Shown here: positions 1 to 4,559 of the stretch, piece by piece
Position numbering within the stretch: position 1 is the stretch's first letter
Layout of the letters: each line of letters opens with the position of its first letter
From: an uncultured Candidatus Melainabacteria bacterium
Lineage (GTDB): Bacteria; Cyanobacteriota; Vampirovibrionia; Gastranaerophilales; Gastranaerophilaceae
NCBI GenBank assembly: GCA_934675225.1
Contig: CAKUQA010000054.1
Location: 1-7,349, forward strand
Direction of reading: 5' to 3'
DNA: 7,349 nucleotides
Notes under the pieces: model-generated
What the model was told of the DNA's origin: nothing
The model's input: only the letters and a program-made list of their open reading frames with translations
Database searches by the model: none
Made by a program: the position numbers and the translations under genes

Positions 1-1
1 A

Positions 2-343
2 TCAGGAGGAGAAGCTCAAAGAATTAAATTGGCTTCAGAATTGAATAAGCGTTCGACAGGAAAAACTTTATACTTATTAGATGAGCCGTCTGTTGGACTG
101 CATTGGTATGACTTAGACAAATTGATTAAAATTCTACAGCAACTTGCAGACCAAGGGAATACTGTTCTTGTTATTGAGCATAATCTTGATTTTATTAAAA
201 TTGCTGATTATATTATTGATTTAGGACCGGAGGGCGGAGTAGGCGGAGGACAAGTAATTGCTTGCGGTACGCCAAAAGAAATTATAAAATGTAAAAAATC
301 ATATACAGGTCAGTATTTAAAACCAATGTTGACAAATAAGTAA
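2..343 (+). CDS. uvrA: UvrABC excinuclease ATPase subunit A, C-terminal fragment
   Basis: This is the last 113 residues of UvrA, the damage-recognition ATPase of nucleotide excision repair, which works as a dimer with UvrB in the cytoplasm. The frame is open from the window edge, so the start lies upstream; an internal TTG at 29 is not the start. Visible are the ABC signature SGGEAQR (fragment residues 1-7, with base 1 fitting the third base of the preceding Leu codon), Walker B LYLLDEP (23-29) with catalytic Glu28, the D-loop-like GLH, and the switch histidine in VIEHN (57-61). The tail IIDLGPEGG...[11 protein letters not shown]...[11 protein letters not shown] is typical of the second ATPase domain of UvrA. 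SVGLH replaces the more usual TTGLH after Walker B, a conservative change. The gene ends just before a small hairpin and the promoter of the next gene. Confidence 0.96.
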   Translation, partial: SGGEAQRIKLASELNKRSTGKTLYLLDEPSVGLHWYDLDKLIKILQQLADQGNTVLVIEHNLDFIKIADYIIDLGPEGGVGGGQVIACGTPKEIIKCKKSYTGQYLKPMLTNK

Positions 344-357
344 AAGTAATTTATCCT
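329..357 (+). promoter_or_regulatory. Candidate sigma-70 promoter for the 381-1016 gene
   Basis: A perfect -35 box TTGACA (329-334) lies in the last codons of uvrA, followed by a 17-bp spacer and TATCCT (352-357, four of six matches to TATAAT). The predicted start at about 364 falls in the right arm of the 355-369 hairpin, so this transcript would begin with the AAGAGG ribosome-binding sequence and could not form the hairpin. The boxes are visible; activity is inferred. Confidence 0.5.
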
Positions 358-379
358 CTTATAAAGAGGGCGGTTTTTT
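355..379 (+). terminator. Short hairpin plus T6, probable uvrA terminator
   Basis: CCTCTT (355-360) pairs perfectly with AAGAGG (364-369) across a 3-nt ATA loop, and a run of six T follows at 374-379 after GCGG. The stem is short (6 bp) and the T-run is offset by four bases, so it is a modest terminator. The T-run ends one base before the next ATG (381), and the right arm is also the only Shine-Dalgarno candidate for that gene. Read-through RNA from uvrA would therefore hide this ribosome-binding site. Confidence 0.55.
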
Positions 380-380
380 A

Positions 381-1016
381 ATGAAAAGAAAGTTTTATTT
401 ACTTATATTTATGATTGGTTTGTTTTGTCAACCCGTTATGGCAAAAACAGTTGCAGTAGAGGCTATGAGTGATTTTTCTTCTGAAAATCCTCCTAAGACT
501 ATGCAAATAAAAGCATTAGAGGATGTTGCTTTGGATGAAAAAATAACTGTAAAAGCTGAAAGTGTTATGAGTGGTAAAGTTGTTGATGTTATTAGCCCTA
601 AAAGATTGAAACGTAATGCAAGTTTCACATTTGTTCCATTAAATTATACAGATGTAAGTGGTAAAGTTGAAGAAATAAATAATTATTATCCTGCCAAATA
701 CACAACCAAAATTAATAAAGGGCAACTTGCAAAATCTGTAGGTTTAGGTGTTGGAAGTTTTTTTGTAAAGGGATTGTCTATTGGTTATAGTGCAATAGAA
801 GGGGCTATAAAAAATGAAAAGGATAATCGTTTTAAATCAAGTGTAACCGAAGTTTATCAAGATTCGCCACTTTCTTATGTTGAAAAAGGAGAAGAACTTG
901 TGATAGAAAAAGGTCAACTTTTTTTCCTTAATTTTAAAACAAAGGATGATGTAAACGAAGAAGATGCTCCTAATTATGAATATACAGAATTGCCATCAAG
1001 TAACAATGTAAAATAA
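381..1016 (+). CDS. Secreted protein of unknown function, first of a tandem paralogous pair
   Basis: I do not recognise a named family. The 211-aa product starts with a classical Sec signal peptide: basic n-region MKRK, hydrophobic core to about residue 17, and a probable cut after VMA (residue 21). This supports the ATG at 381, with AAGAGG at 364-369 as the ribosome-binding site at slightly long spacing (11 nt). The mature N-terminus (22-106) aligns with the next gene's product: 17 of 49 residues are identical over 22-70, including DFS..NP..T..IK.L, then F.F.P..Y and YPAK. Residues about 112-175 are an insertion absent from the paralogue and contain a glycine-rich, rather hydrophobic stretch (118-143), possibly membrane- or barrel-associated. 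The alignment resumes at IEKGQLFFLNF...DAP (175-197). There is no lipobox; Cys16 lies in the hydrophobic core. The cell-envelope location is inferred. Confidence 0.85.
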   Translation: MKRKFYLLIFMIGLFCQPVMAKTVAVEAMSDFSSENPPKTMQIKALEDVALDEKITVKAESVMSGKVVDVISPKRLKRNASFTFVPLNYTDVSGKVEEINNYYPAKYTTKINKGQLAKSVGLGVGSFFVKGLSIGYSAIEGAIKNEKDNRFKSSVTEVYQDSPLSYVEKGEELVIEKGQLFFLNFKTKDDVNEEDAPNYEYTELPSSNNVK

Positions 1017-1037
1017 GTTATATATGTCTTATATAAC
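1017..1037. repeat. AT-rich 8-bp inverted repeat between the secreted paralogues
   Basis: GTTATATA (1017-1024) and TATATAAC (1030-1037) are perfect inverted copies around a 5-nt loop. The repeat starts one base after the stop of the upstream gene and ends five bases before the -35 box of the downstream gene. No T-run follows directly and the stem has only A/T pairs plus one G-C, so it is a poor terminator. It could be an operator or a weak mRNA 3' end. Confidence 0.4.
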
Positions 1038-1042
1038 ACTAA

Positions 1043-1071
1043 TTGACGGATTTTTTGAATTATGTTATTAT
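1043..1071 (+). promoter_or_regulatory. Strong sigma-70 promoter with extended -10 for the 1100-1732 gene
   Basis: TTGACG (1043-1048) and TATTAT (1066-1071) are five-of-six matches each to the consensus boxes, with the ideal 17-bp spacer and a TG at 1063-1064 giving an extended -10. The expected start is near 1078, leaving a leader of about 22 nt that contains GGAG (1087-1090) nine bases before ATG 1100. The second paralogue is thus likely transcribed independently of the first. Confidence 0.7.
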
Positions 1072-1099
1072 CCTGTTATAGCAATCGGAGATTACAAGA

Positions 1100-1732
1100 A
1101 TGAAAAAAATATTATTTATTGTTGCATTACTTACTGGTCTTGCTGTTTCGCCTGTAGAAGCTAAGACAGCACCGGTTCAGGCGTTGCAGGATTTTTCTAT
1201 CTCAAATCCTTCTCAAACTCTTTTGATTAAAATGCTTGCAAATGTTCAACTTAATAAAGATACAATGTTGCATGAAGGTTTTTTTGTTTTAGGACAAATT
1301 CAAAATGTTTCAAATTCATCATTTGTATTTATGCCAATAAAATACCAGAATTTTCATAATGAGGTATTCCAAATTAATGGAAATTATCCGGCTAAATTCA
1401 TAGAAATGGTTGATACTGCAAGTAAACAACCTGCTCAAGGCATGATTTCAAAAGATTCAAAATTCTTAATGGATTTTGTAATTGCTGATGAAGCTCCTGA
1501 CGATTCTATTGGTGCAAAGTATCAAGGAATGGGAACTCCTTCTAATGGTATTTCTGCAGTTGTTAATCAACAAGATTTAGTTTTATATGATGGAAGTATT
1601 CCAAAAACTATGAAAGATTTTCCTGGGATAAAATTAAATTCTTTTGATAATGGAAGCAATTTTAATATTCCAAGAAGGTTGATTATTGAAGCTACTCCAA
1701 AAGAAGTTAATATAAATGATTTAAAATATTAG
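1100..1732 (+). CDS. Secreted protein of unknown function, second of a tandem paralogous pair
   Basis: This 210-aa product has no family name I can give. The signal peptide is clear: MKK, hydrophobic core ILFIVALLTGLAV, and a probable cut after VEA (residue 21), leaving the same mature N-terminus KT as the upstream paralogue. Residues 22-100 align with that protein (DFS..NP, IK.L..V.L, SFVFMPIKY, NYPAKF). A short segment around 115-133 (MISKDSKFLMDF...EAP) matches residues 174-197 of the paralogue, so this protein lacks the glycine-rich insertion. It instead has its own C-terminal extension of about 75 residues (136-210), rich in Asn, Gly and Ile, with no motif I recognise. No cysteine occurs, and there is no lipobox or membrane anchor, so it is probably periplasmic or released. 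GGAG at 1087-1090 fixes the start. It ends 38 bp before a shared bidirectional terminator. Confidence 0.85.
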   Translation: MKKILFIVALLTGLAVSPVEAKTAPVQALQDFSISNPSQTLLIKMLANVQLNKDTMLHEGFFVLGQIQNVSNSSFVFMPIKYQNFHNEVFQINGNYPAKFIEMVDTASKQPAQGMISKDSKFLMDFVIADEAPDDSIGAKYQGMGTPSNGISAVVNQQDLVLYDGSIPKTMKDFPGIKLNSFDNGSNFNIPRRLIIEATPKEVNINDLKY

Positions 1733-1770
1733 TTGTATAAAGTTTATAACTAAGATAATAAAAGCGAAAT

Positions 1771-1800
1771 AAAAGCACTATTTTATAAAATAGTGCTTTT
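1771..1800. terminator. Perfect 30-bp palindromic bidirectional terminator
   Basis: Bases 1771-1785 are exactly the reverse complement of 1786-1800, giving a hairpin with GCACTA core pairs, A/T flanks and T4 at either end depending on strand. It lies between the convergent genes for the second secreted protein (+) and tsf (-) and can serve both. On the minus strand further T-rich sequence follows (TTTTATTTCGCTTTT), so it may be more efficient for tsf. Confidence 0.85.
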
Positions 1801-1828
1801 ATCATATTATATTTGTTAAGATTAAAGA

Positions 1829-2692
1829 TTAACCTTTTACTTGACTCATAACTTCGTCAGCAAAGTTTTCTTGACGTTTTTCAAGCCCTTCACCTAACAT
1901 ATATCTAGTGAAAGCTTTGATTGTTAATTTCCCTTCAATCAATTGTCCAACAGTTACGTCAGGATTTTTGATGAATGGTTGTTCAAGAAGAACTCTGTGT
2001 GACATAAGTTTGTTTACACGACCTTCAACAATTTTAGCTCTGATTTGTTCAGGTTTCTTTTGAAGATCTTCTTTACCCATTTCAACTTCTGTTTCGTGGT
2101 CGATAACAGATTGAGGAATTTCTGCTCTTGTAATGAATTCAGGAGCTGATGATGCGATATGCAAGCAGATATCGTTCATTAATTCAGCATCTTTTTTATC
2201 TGTTTCGATTAGAACACCGATTTTGCCGTTGTGGATGTAAGAAGCTGTGTTACCTTCATAACGAACAAATCTTCTGAAAGTAATTTTTTCACCGATAGAA
2301 GCGATTTTTTCTTTAATAACTTCAGAAACAACCTTTCCGCATTTAGGGCAAGTTGAAGCAAGTAAAGCATCAACATCTGCAGGGTTTGAAGTTGCAACAA
2401 GTTCAGCTAGTCCGTTAGCTAATTCTTTGAATTCTTCATTTTTAGCAACGAAGTCAGTTTCACAGTTCAATTCAACCATAGCGCCACAGTTGTCTTGGAT
2501 TGAAGAAGTAACAACACCTTCAGCAGCAATTCTGCCCATTTTTTTGTCAGCAGAAGCCATACCTTTTTGGCGAAGTACTTCCATAGCTTTTTCCATATCA
2601 CCGTCAGTTTCAACAAGTGCTTTTTTAGCATCCATCATACCTGCACCTGTTTTGTCACGGAGTTCTTTTACCATTTGAGCTGTAATATTCAT
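1829..2692 (-). CDS. tsf: Translation elongation factor Ts
   Basis: EF-Ts is the cytoplasmic nucleotide exchange factor that releases GDP from EF-Tu. The 287-aa length is normal. The N-terminal UBA-like EF-Tu-binding domain is at 1-50 (ITAQMVKELRDKTGAGMMDAKKAL), followed by the TDFVAKN exchange motif (79-85), where Asp80-Phe81 are the residues known to disturb the EF-Tu Mg site. The dimerisation core includes IGEKITFRRF (133-142), HIAS..P (178-184) and RAKIVEGRVNK (218-228). LLEQPF (235-240) precedes the C-terminal module. AAGGAG (2701-2706, read on the minus strand) lies eight bases before the ATG. It is the second gene of the rpsB-tsf operon and ends at the 1771-1800 palindrome. Oddity: a CPKCGK motif (115-120) with no second cysteine pair. 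Confidence 0.98.
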   Translation of the reverse strand: MNITAQMVKELRDKTGAGMMDAKKALVETDGDMEKAMEVLRQKGMASADKKMGRIAAEGVVTSSIQDNCGAMVELNCETDFVAKNEEFKELANGLAELVATSNPADVDALLASTCPKCGKVVSEVIKEKIASIGEKITFRRFVRYEGNTASYIHNGKIGVLIETDKKDAELMNDICLHIASSAPEFITRAEIPQSVIDHETEVEMGKEDLQKKPEQIRAKIVEGRVNKLMSHRVLLEQPFIKNPDVTVGQLIEGKLTIKAFTRYMLGEGLEKRQENFADEVMSQVKG

Positions 2693-2722
2693 TTATAATT
2701 CTCCTTATTTATATTAAGTTAA

Positions 2723-2837
2723 GTGAAACGTGAAAAGCGAGAAGTGAAAAGTTCTTTACATAAAAGCATTTTTAGTAAAATAATACTAATATCAACTTCT
2801 GTAATGGTCCTTTCACGTTTCACCTTTCACGTTTCAC
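2723..2837. repeat. Inverted arrays of a 7-bp repeat filling the rpsB-tsf spacer
   Basis: The left arm has four contiguous heptamers on the plus strand: GTGAAAC, GTGAAAA, GCGAGAA, GTGAAAA (2723-2750). The right arm has four on the minus strand: GTGAAAC, GTGAAAG, GTGAAAC, GTGAAAG (2837 down to 2810). The arms pair over 29 bases with five mismatches (24 of 29), around a loop of about 58 nt that itself contains a 6-bp inverted repeat (TTAGTA 2772-2777, TACTAA 2784-2789). The whole looks like a small mobile or repetitive element lying between the rpsB stop and the tsf ribosome-binding site, and it would fold in the rpsB-tsf mRNA. Confidence 0.8.
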
Positions 2838-2845
2838 GAATGTAT

Positions 2846-3619
2846 CTATTCAGCAGCAACTTCTTCTGCTTTAACTTCAACACCTGCATCTTCAGGTTTG
2901 ATTTCTTCTAACTTTTTAGCGTTAGCATTAGCTTCTCTAAGTTGTTTGCCTTCTAATACAGCATCTGCTAATTTAGAAGTAATTAACTTGATAGATCTGA
3001 TTGCATCGTCATTACCCGGGATAATGTAGTCGATACCTTCAGGGTCAGCATTAGTATCTGCTAAGCAGATAACAGGGATGTTAAGTTTGTTAGCTTCTTT
3101 GATAGCGATATCTTCTTTCTTTTGGTCAACGATGAAGATTAAATCAGGAAGTCCTCTCATTTCTTTAATACCGCCTAAAGTTTTGCTCAATTTACCTAAT
3201 TCTCTGTTTAATTTAGCAATTTCTTTTTTAGGTAATTTTTCAGCGTGTCCTGAATTGATAAAGTCTTCTAATTCTCTAAGTTTGTTAACACGACCTCTGA
3301 TAGTTTCAAAGTTTGTTAACATGCCGCCTAACCATCTTCTGTTAATATAATAAGCACCAACTCTTGTTGCTTCTTCTGCAACAACTTCAGCTGCTTGTTT
3401 TTTAGTACCTACAAACAAGATATTTTTGTTTCTGGCTGCGAATTCTCTAACAACTGCATAAGCTTCATCAAGCAAATCAGTAGTTTTACGTAAATCTAAA
3501 ACATAAATACCATTTCTTGCTCCGTAGATAAACGGTTTCATTTTAGGGTTCCATCTTTGAGTTTGGTGTCCGAAGTGTACACCTGCTTCTAAAAGTTCAA
3601 TCATAGATGCTACTGGCAT
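2846..3619 (-). CDS. rpsB: 30S ribosomal protein S2
   Basis: S2 is a small-subunit protein on the back of the 30S head-body junction, needed for S1 recruitment. The 257-aa length is slightly above the usual 230-245 because of an acidic, alanine-rich tail (238-257). Family motifs are intact: [14 protein letters not shown] (14-27), [11 protein letters not shown] (36-46), FVGTKKQA (69-76), [11 protein letters not shown] (94-104), PDLIFIVD (158-165) and [23 protein letters not shown] (188-210). The ATG is supported by AAGGAG (3627-3632, minus strand) seven bases upstream. It is the first gene of the leftward rpsB-tsf operon, with a foldable leader upstream and heptamer repeats on both sides. Confidence 0.98.
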   Translation of the reverse strand: MPVASMIELLEAGVHFGHQTQRWNPKMKPFIYGARNGIYVLDLRKTTDLLDEAYAVVREFAARNKNILFVGTKKQAAEVVAEEATRVGAYYINRRWLGGMLTNFETIRGRVNKLRELEDFINSGHAEKLPKKEIAKLNRELGKLSKTLGGIKEMRGLPDLIFIVDQKKEDIAIKEANKLNIPVICLADTNADPEGIDYIIPGNDDAIRSIKLITSKLADAVLEGKQLREANANAKKLEEIKPEDAGVEVKAEEVAAE

Positions 3620-3655
3620 CGGTTTTCTCCTTTGTTTTTAACTTATTGTACTACG

Positions 3656-3711
3656 GGTTAAACTGCCCCATCCGATTTGGACTAGGATAAACCTATCAGG
3701 CTAGTATAACC
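3656..3711 (-). promoter_or_regulatory. Candidate structured leader of the rpsB-tsf mRNA
   Basis: Read on the minus strand, GGTTA (3711-3707) can pair with TAACC (3660-3656) and encloses two further stems. The larger is ACTAG (3705-3701), bulge CCT, GATA-GGTT-TATC (3697-3686), CTAGT (3685-3681): nine pairs in all. The smaller is CCA (3680-3678) with TGG (3670-3668). This makes a possible three-way junction just inside the expected 5' end and 37 bases before the rpsB ATG. Ribosomal protein S2 autoregulates through its leader in several bacteria; that this structure does so is inference. Confidence 0.4.
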
Positions 3712-3722
3712 AATATCATTTT

Positions 3723-3728
3723 ATTATA
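3723..3728 (-). promoter_or_regulatory. Candidate -10 box of the rpsB-tsf promoter
   Basis: A perfect TATAAT is read on the minus strand, about 104 bp upstream of the rpsB ATG, preceded by ATGTT that nearly gives an extended -10. No good -35 is seen at 16-18 bp (AATAAT or similar). The predicted start near 3716 lies just before the foldable leader. TATAAT is common by chance in DNA this AT-rich. Confidence 0.4.
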
Positions 3729-3771
3729 AACATGCTTTTATGCAAATTATTGTTGAGAATTATTAAATTGA

Positions 3772-3881
3772 GTGAGAAGTGAAAAGTGAAAAGTGAAACG
3801 TGAAAAGACCGTATCGTTATAAATAAGTGAGAAGTGAGAAGTGAAACGTGAAAAGGCCGTATCGTTATAAATAAGTGAGAA
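3772..3881 (+). repeat. Composite tandem repeat: GTGARAA/GTGAAAC heptamers plus a 20-bp tail
   Basis: Copy 1 (3772-3826) is five heptamers (GTGAGAA, GTGAAAA, GTGAAAA, GTGAAAC, GTGAAAA) followed by a 20-bp tail (3807-3826) beginning GACCGTATCG. Copy 2 (3827-3874) is four heptamers (GTGAGAA, GTGAGAA, GTGAAAC, GTGAAAA) followed by the same tail with one change (GGCC for GACC, 3855-3874). A final single GTGAGAA (3875-3881) starts an abandoned third copy. The register is exact throughout. Short tandem heptamer repeats are known from cyanobacteria and other genomes; this sequence is the same kind of unit as in the rpsB-tsf spacer. Confidence 0.9.
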
Positions 3882-3895
3882 ACAATATTATTACA

Positions 3896-3917
3896 TTGGG
3901 CTACGTGCGTAGCACAA
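3896..3917. repeat. Near-perfect small hairpin next to the minus-strand terminator
   Basis: GCTACG (3900-3905) and CGTAGC (3908-3913) are perfect inverted copies around TG; after one G/A mismatch the outer TTG (3896-3898) and CAA (3915-3917) also pair. On the minus strand it comes directly after the T8 of the 3916-3951 terminator. On the plus strand it is followed by A, not T, so it is not a plus-strand terminator. Role unknown; it could be the end of a repeat element. Confidence 0.5.
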
Positions 3918-3951
3918 AAAAAACGGACTTTCTATCAAGATAGATTGTCCG
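3916..3951 (-). terminator. Strong intrinsic terminator on the minus strand
   Basis: Read on the minus strand, CGGAC (3951-3947), a TT/TT (read AA/AA) internal loop, and TCTATC (3944-3939) pair with GATAGA (3936-3931) and GTCCG (3928-3924), and eight T follow (3923-3916). This is a classic terminator form. No annotated protein gene lies upstream of it on that strand, which points to an unannotated transcript entering from the right. Confidence 0.8.
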
Positions 3952-4131
3952 GTATTTCATTTTCTGAAACAAAAAGGATTTACATTAACTTATATTGTGT
4001 ATTTTTAAATCTTTTTCATCGCCCTTGCGAATATCGCAAACTCTTTACCCAATCCTTAAATATCCCTAATCATCACTTCTTCGGATTGTTCTTTATAATG
4101 AACGAAGCTTGGTAAACAACCATCCCCGCTC
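3916..4131 (-). ncRNA. Candidate small RNA or decayed small gene ending at the 3916-3951 terminator
   Basis: A possible promoter (TTGCTT at 4163-4168, 18-bp spacer, TACAAT at 4144-4139, minus strand) would start a transcript of about 215 nt beginning near GGGAGCGGGG and ending at the T8. Inside, on the minus strand, TTGCGA (4039-4034) and TCGCAA (4030-4025) make a perfect 6-bp hairpin. TTTACC (4116-4111) can pair with GGTAAA (4049-4044), CTTCG (4107-4103) with CGAAG (4083-4079), and CAATCC (4088-4083) with GGATTG (4055-4050). Alternatively it may be a broken coding region: different frames read coding-like pieces such as GAGMVVYQASFIIKNNPKK then two stops, then LGIFKDWVKSLRYSQGR. It matches no known RNA family I can recognise (not SRP RNA, tmRNA, RNase P RNA or 6S by visible motifs). 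The terminator is firm; the identity is open. Confidence 0.4.
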
Positions 4132-4144
4132 CCAAAATATTGTA

Positions 4145-4559
4145 TGTATTCATCATAGAATAAAGCAATAAAAAAAGAACAAAATTTCTTCAAATTTTCT
4201 AATCTTTTTACAATTAATTTTTACGTAAATCCAGAGATTGTCTGTTGGTGCTAATTTATACCGATTAGAGCGAAATTGAAAAAATTTACATAATTTTTGT
4301 TAAGCTAATGTTAAAAACTCTTGCAAATTCTGAAAAATCTTTTGTCATGGCTGGCATGGTTTATTTTATTGAAACAAATGTTAAACTATTTTATTTTGAT
4401 TTTTTTAATAAAAATATGGGTATATTATTACATGCAGTAGTTGGCATGCTTTGTACTAAAAAAGTTATGTTAACGAATGTAACGAAATGGGTAATTCGTG
4501 AAATCGCGCGTTTCTCAATGTTTTTACATATATAAGAGTATAAAAAAGAGAGAAGTATC
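4145..4559 (+). other. Long AT-rich upstream region of the coiled-coil gene, no convincing gene
   Basis: This stretch has no clear promoter boxes with good spacing. It contains four TGTTAA words (4298-4303, 4309-4314, 4379-4384, 4468-4473), the first two 11 bp apart. It also has two TGGCATG words (4352-4358, 4442-4448), a CATGC/GCATG inverted repeat around 4430-4448, and ACGAAT (4473-4478) facing ATTCGT (4494-4499). An open frame of 75 codons (4308-4535) starts without a Shine-Dalgarno sequence; one this long is within chance for the amount of AT-rich non-coding DNA here, so it is not called as a gene. Confidence 0.4.

Noticed and set aside
3078..3350. 90-codon plus-strand open frame inside rpsB
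   Set aside because: It is a shadow of the S2 gene, whose protein motifs are unambiguous on the other strand.
3656..3711. rpsB leader region as a tRNA gene
   Set aside because: The closing stem is only 5 bp, and there is no TTCRA T-loop, anticodon arm of proper size, or acceptor end.
3772..3881. Heptamer arrays as a possible CRISPR
   Set aside because: The units are 7 bp in perfect tandem with a constant 20-bp tail; there are no unique spacers between longer repeats.
4083..4120. GTTTACCA in the minus-strand candidate RNA as SRP RNA
   Set aside because: SRP RNA also contains GTTTACCAGG, but the conserved GGAA-capped hairpin and GCAGCC segment are absent here.
4345..4460. TGGCATG words as possible sigma-54 -24 elements
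   Set aside because: Neither copy (4352, 4442) has a TTGC-type -12 element at the required distance, so the GG/GC spacing of sigma-54 promoters is not met.
4308..4535. 75-codon open frame MLKTLANSEK... upstream of the coiled-coil gene
   Set aside because: There is no Shine-Dalgarno sequence. The composition is Phe/Met-rich without domain character, and one open frame this long is not surprising given the amount of AT-rich non-coding DNA here. Conservation in relatives could revive it.
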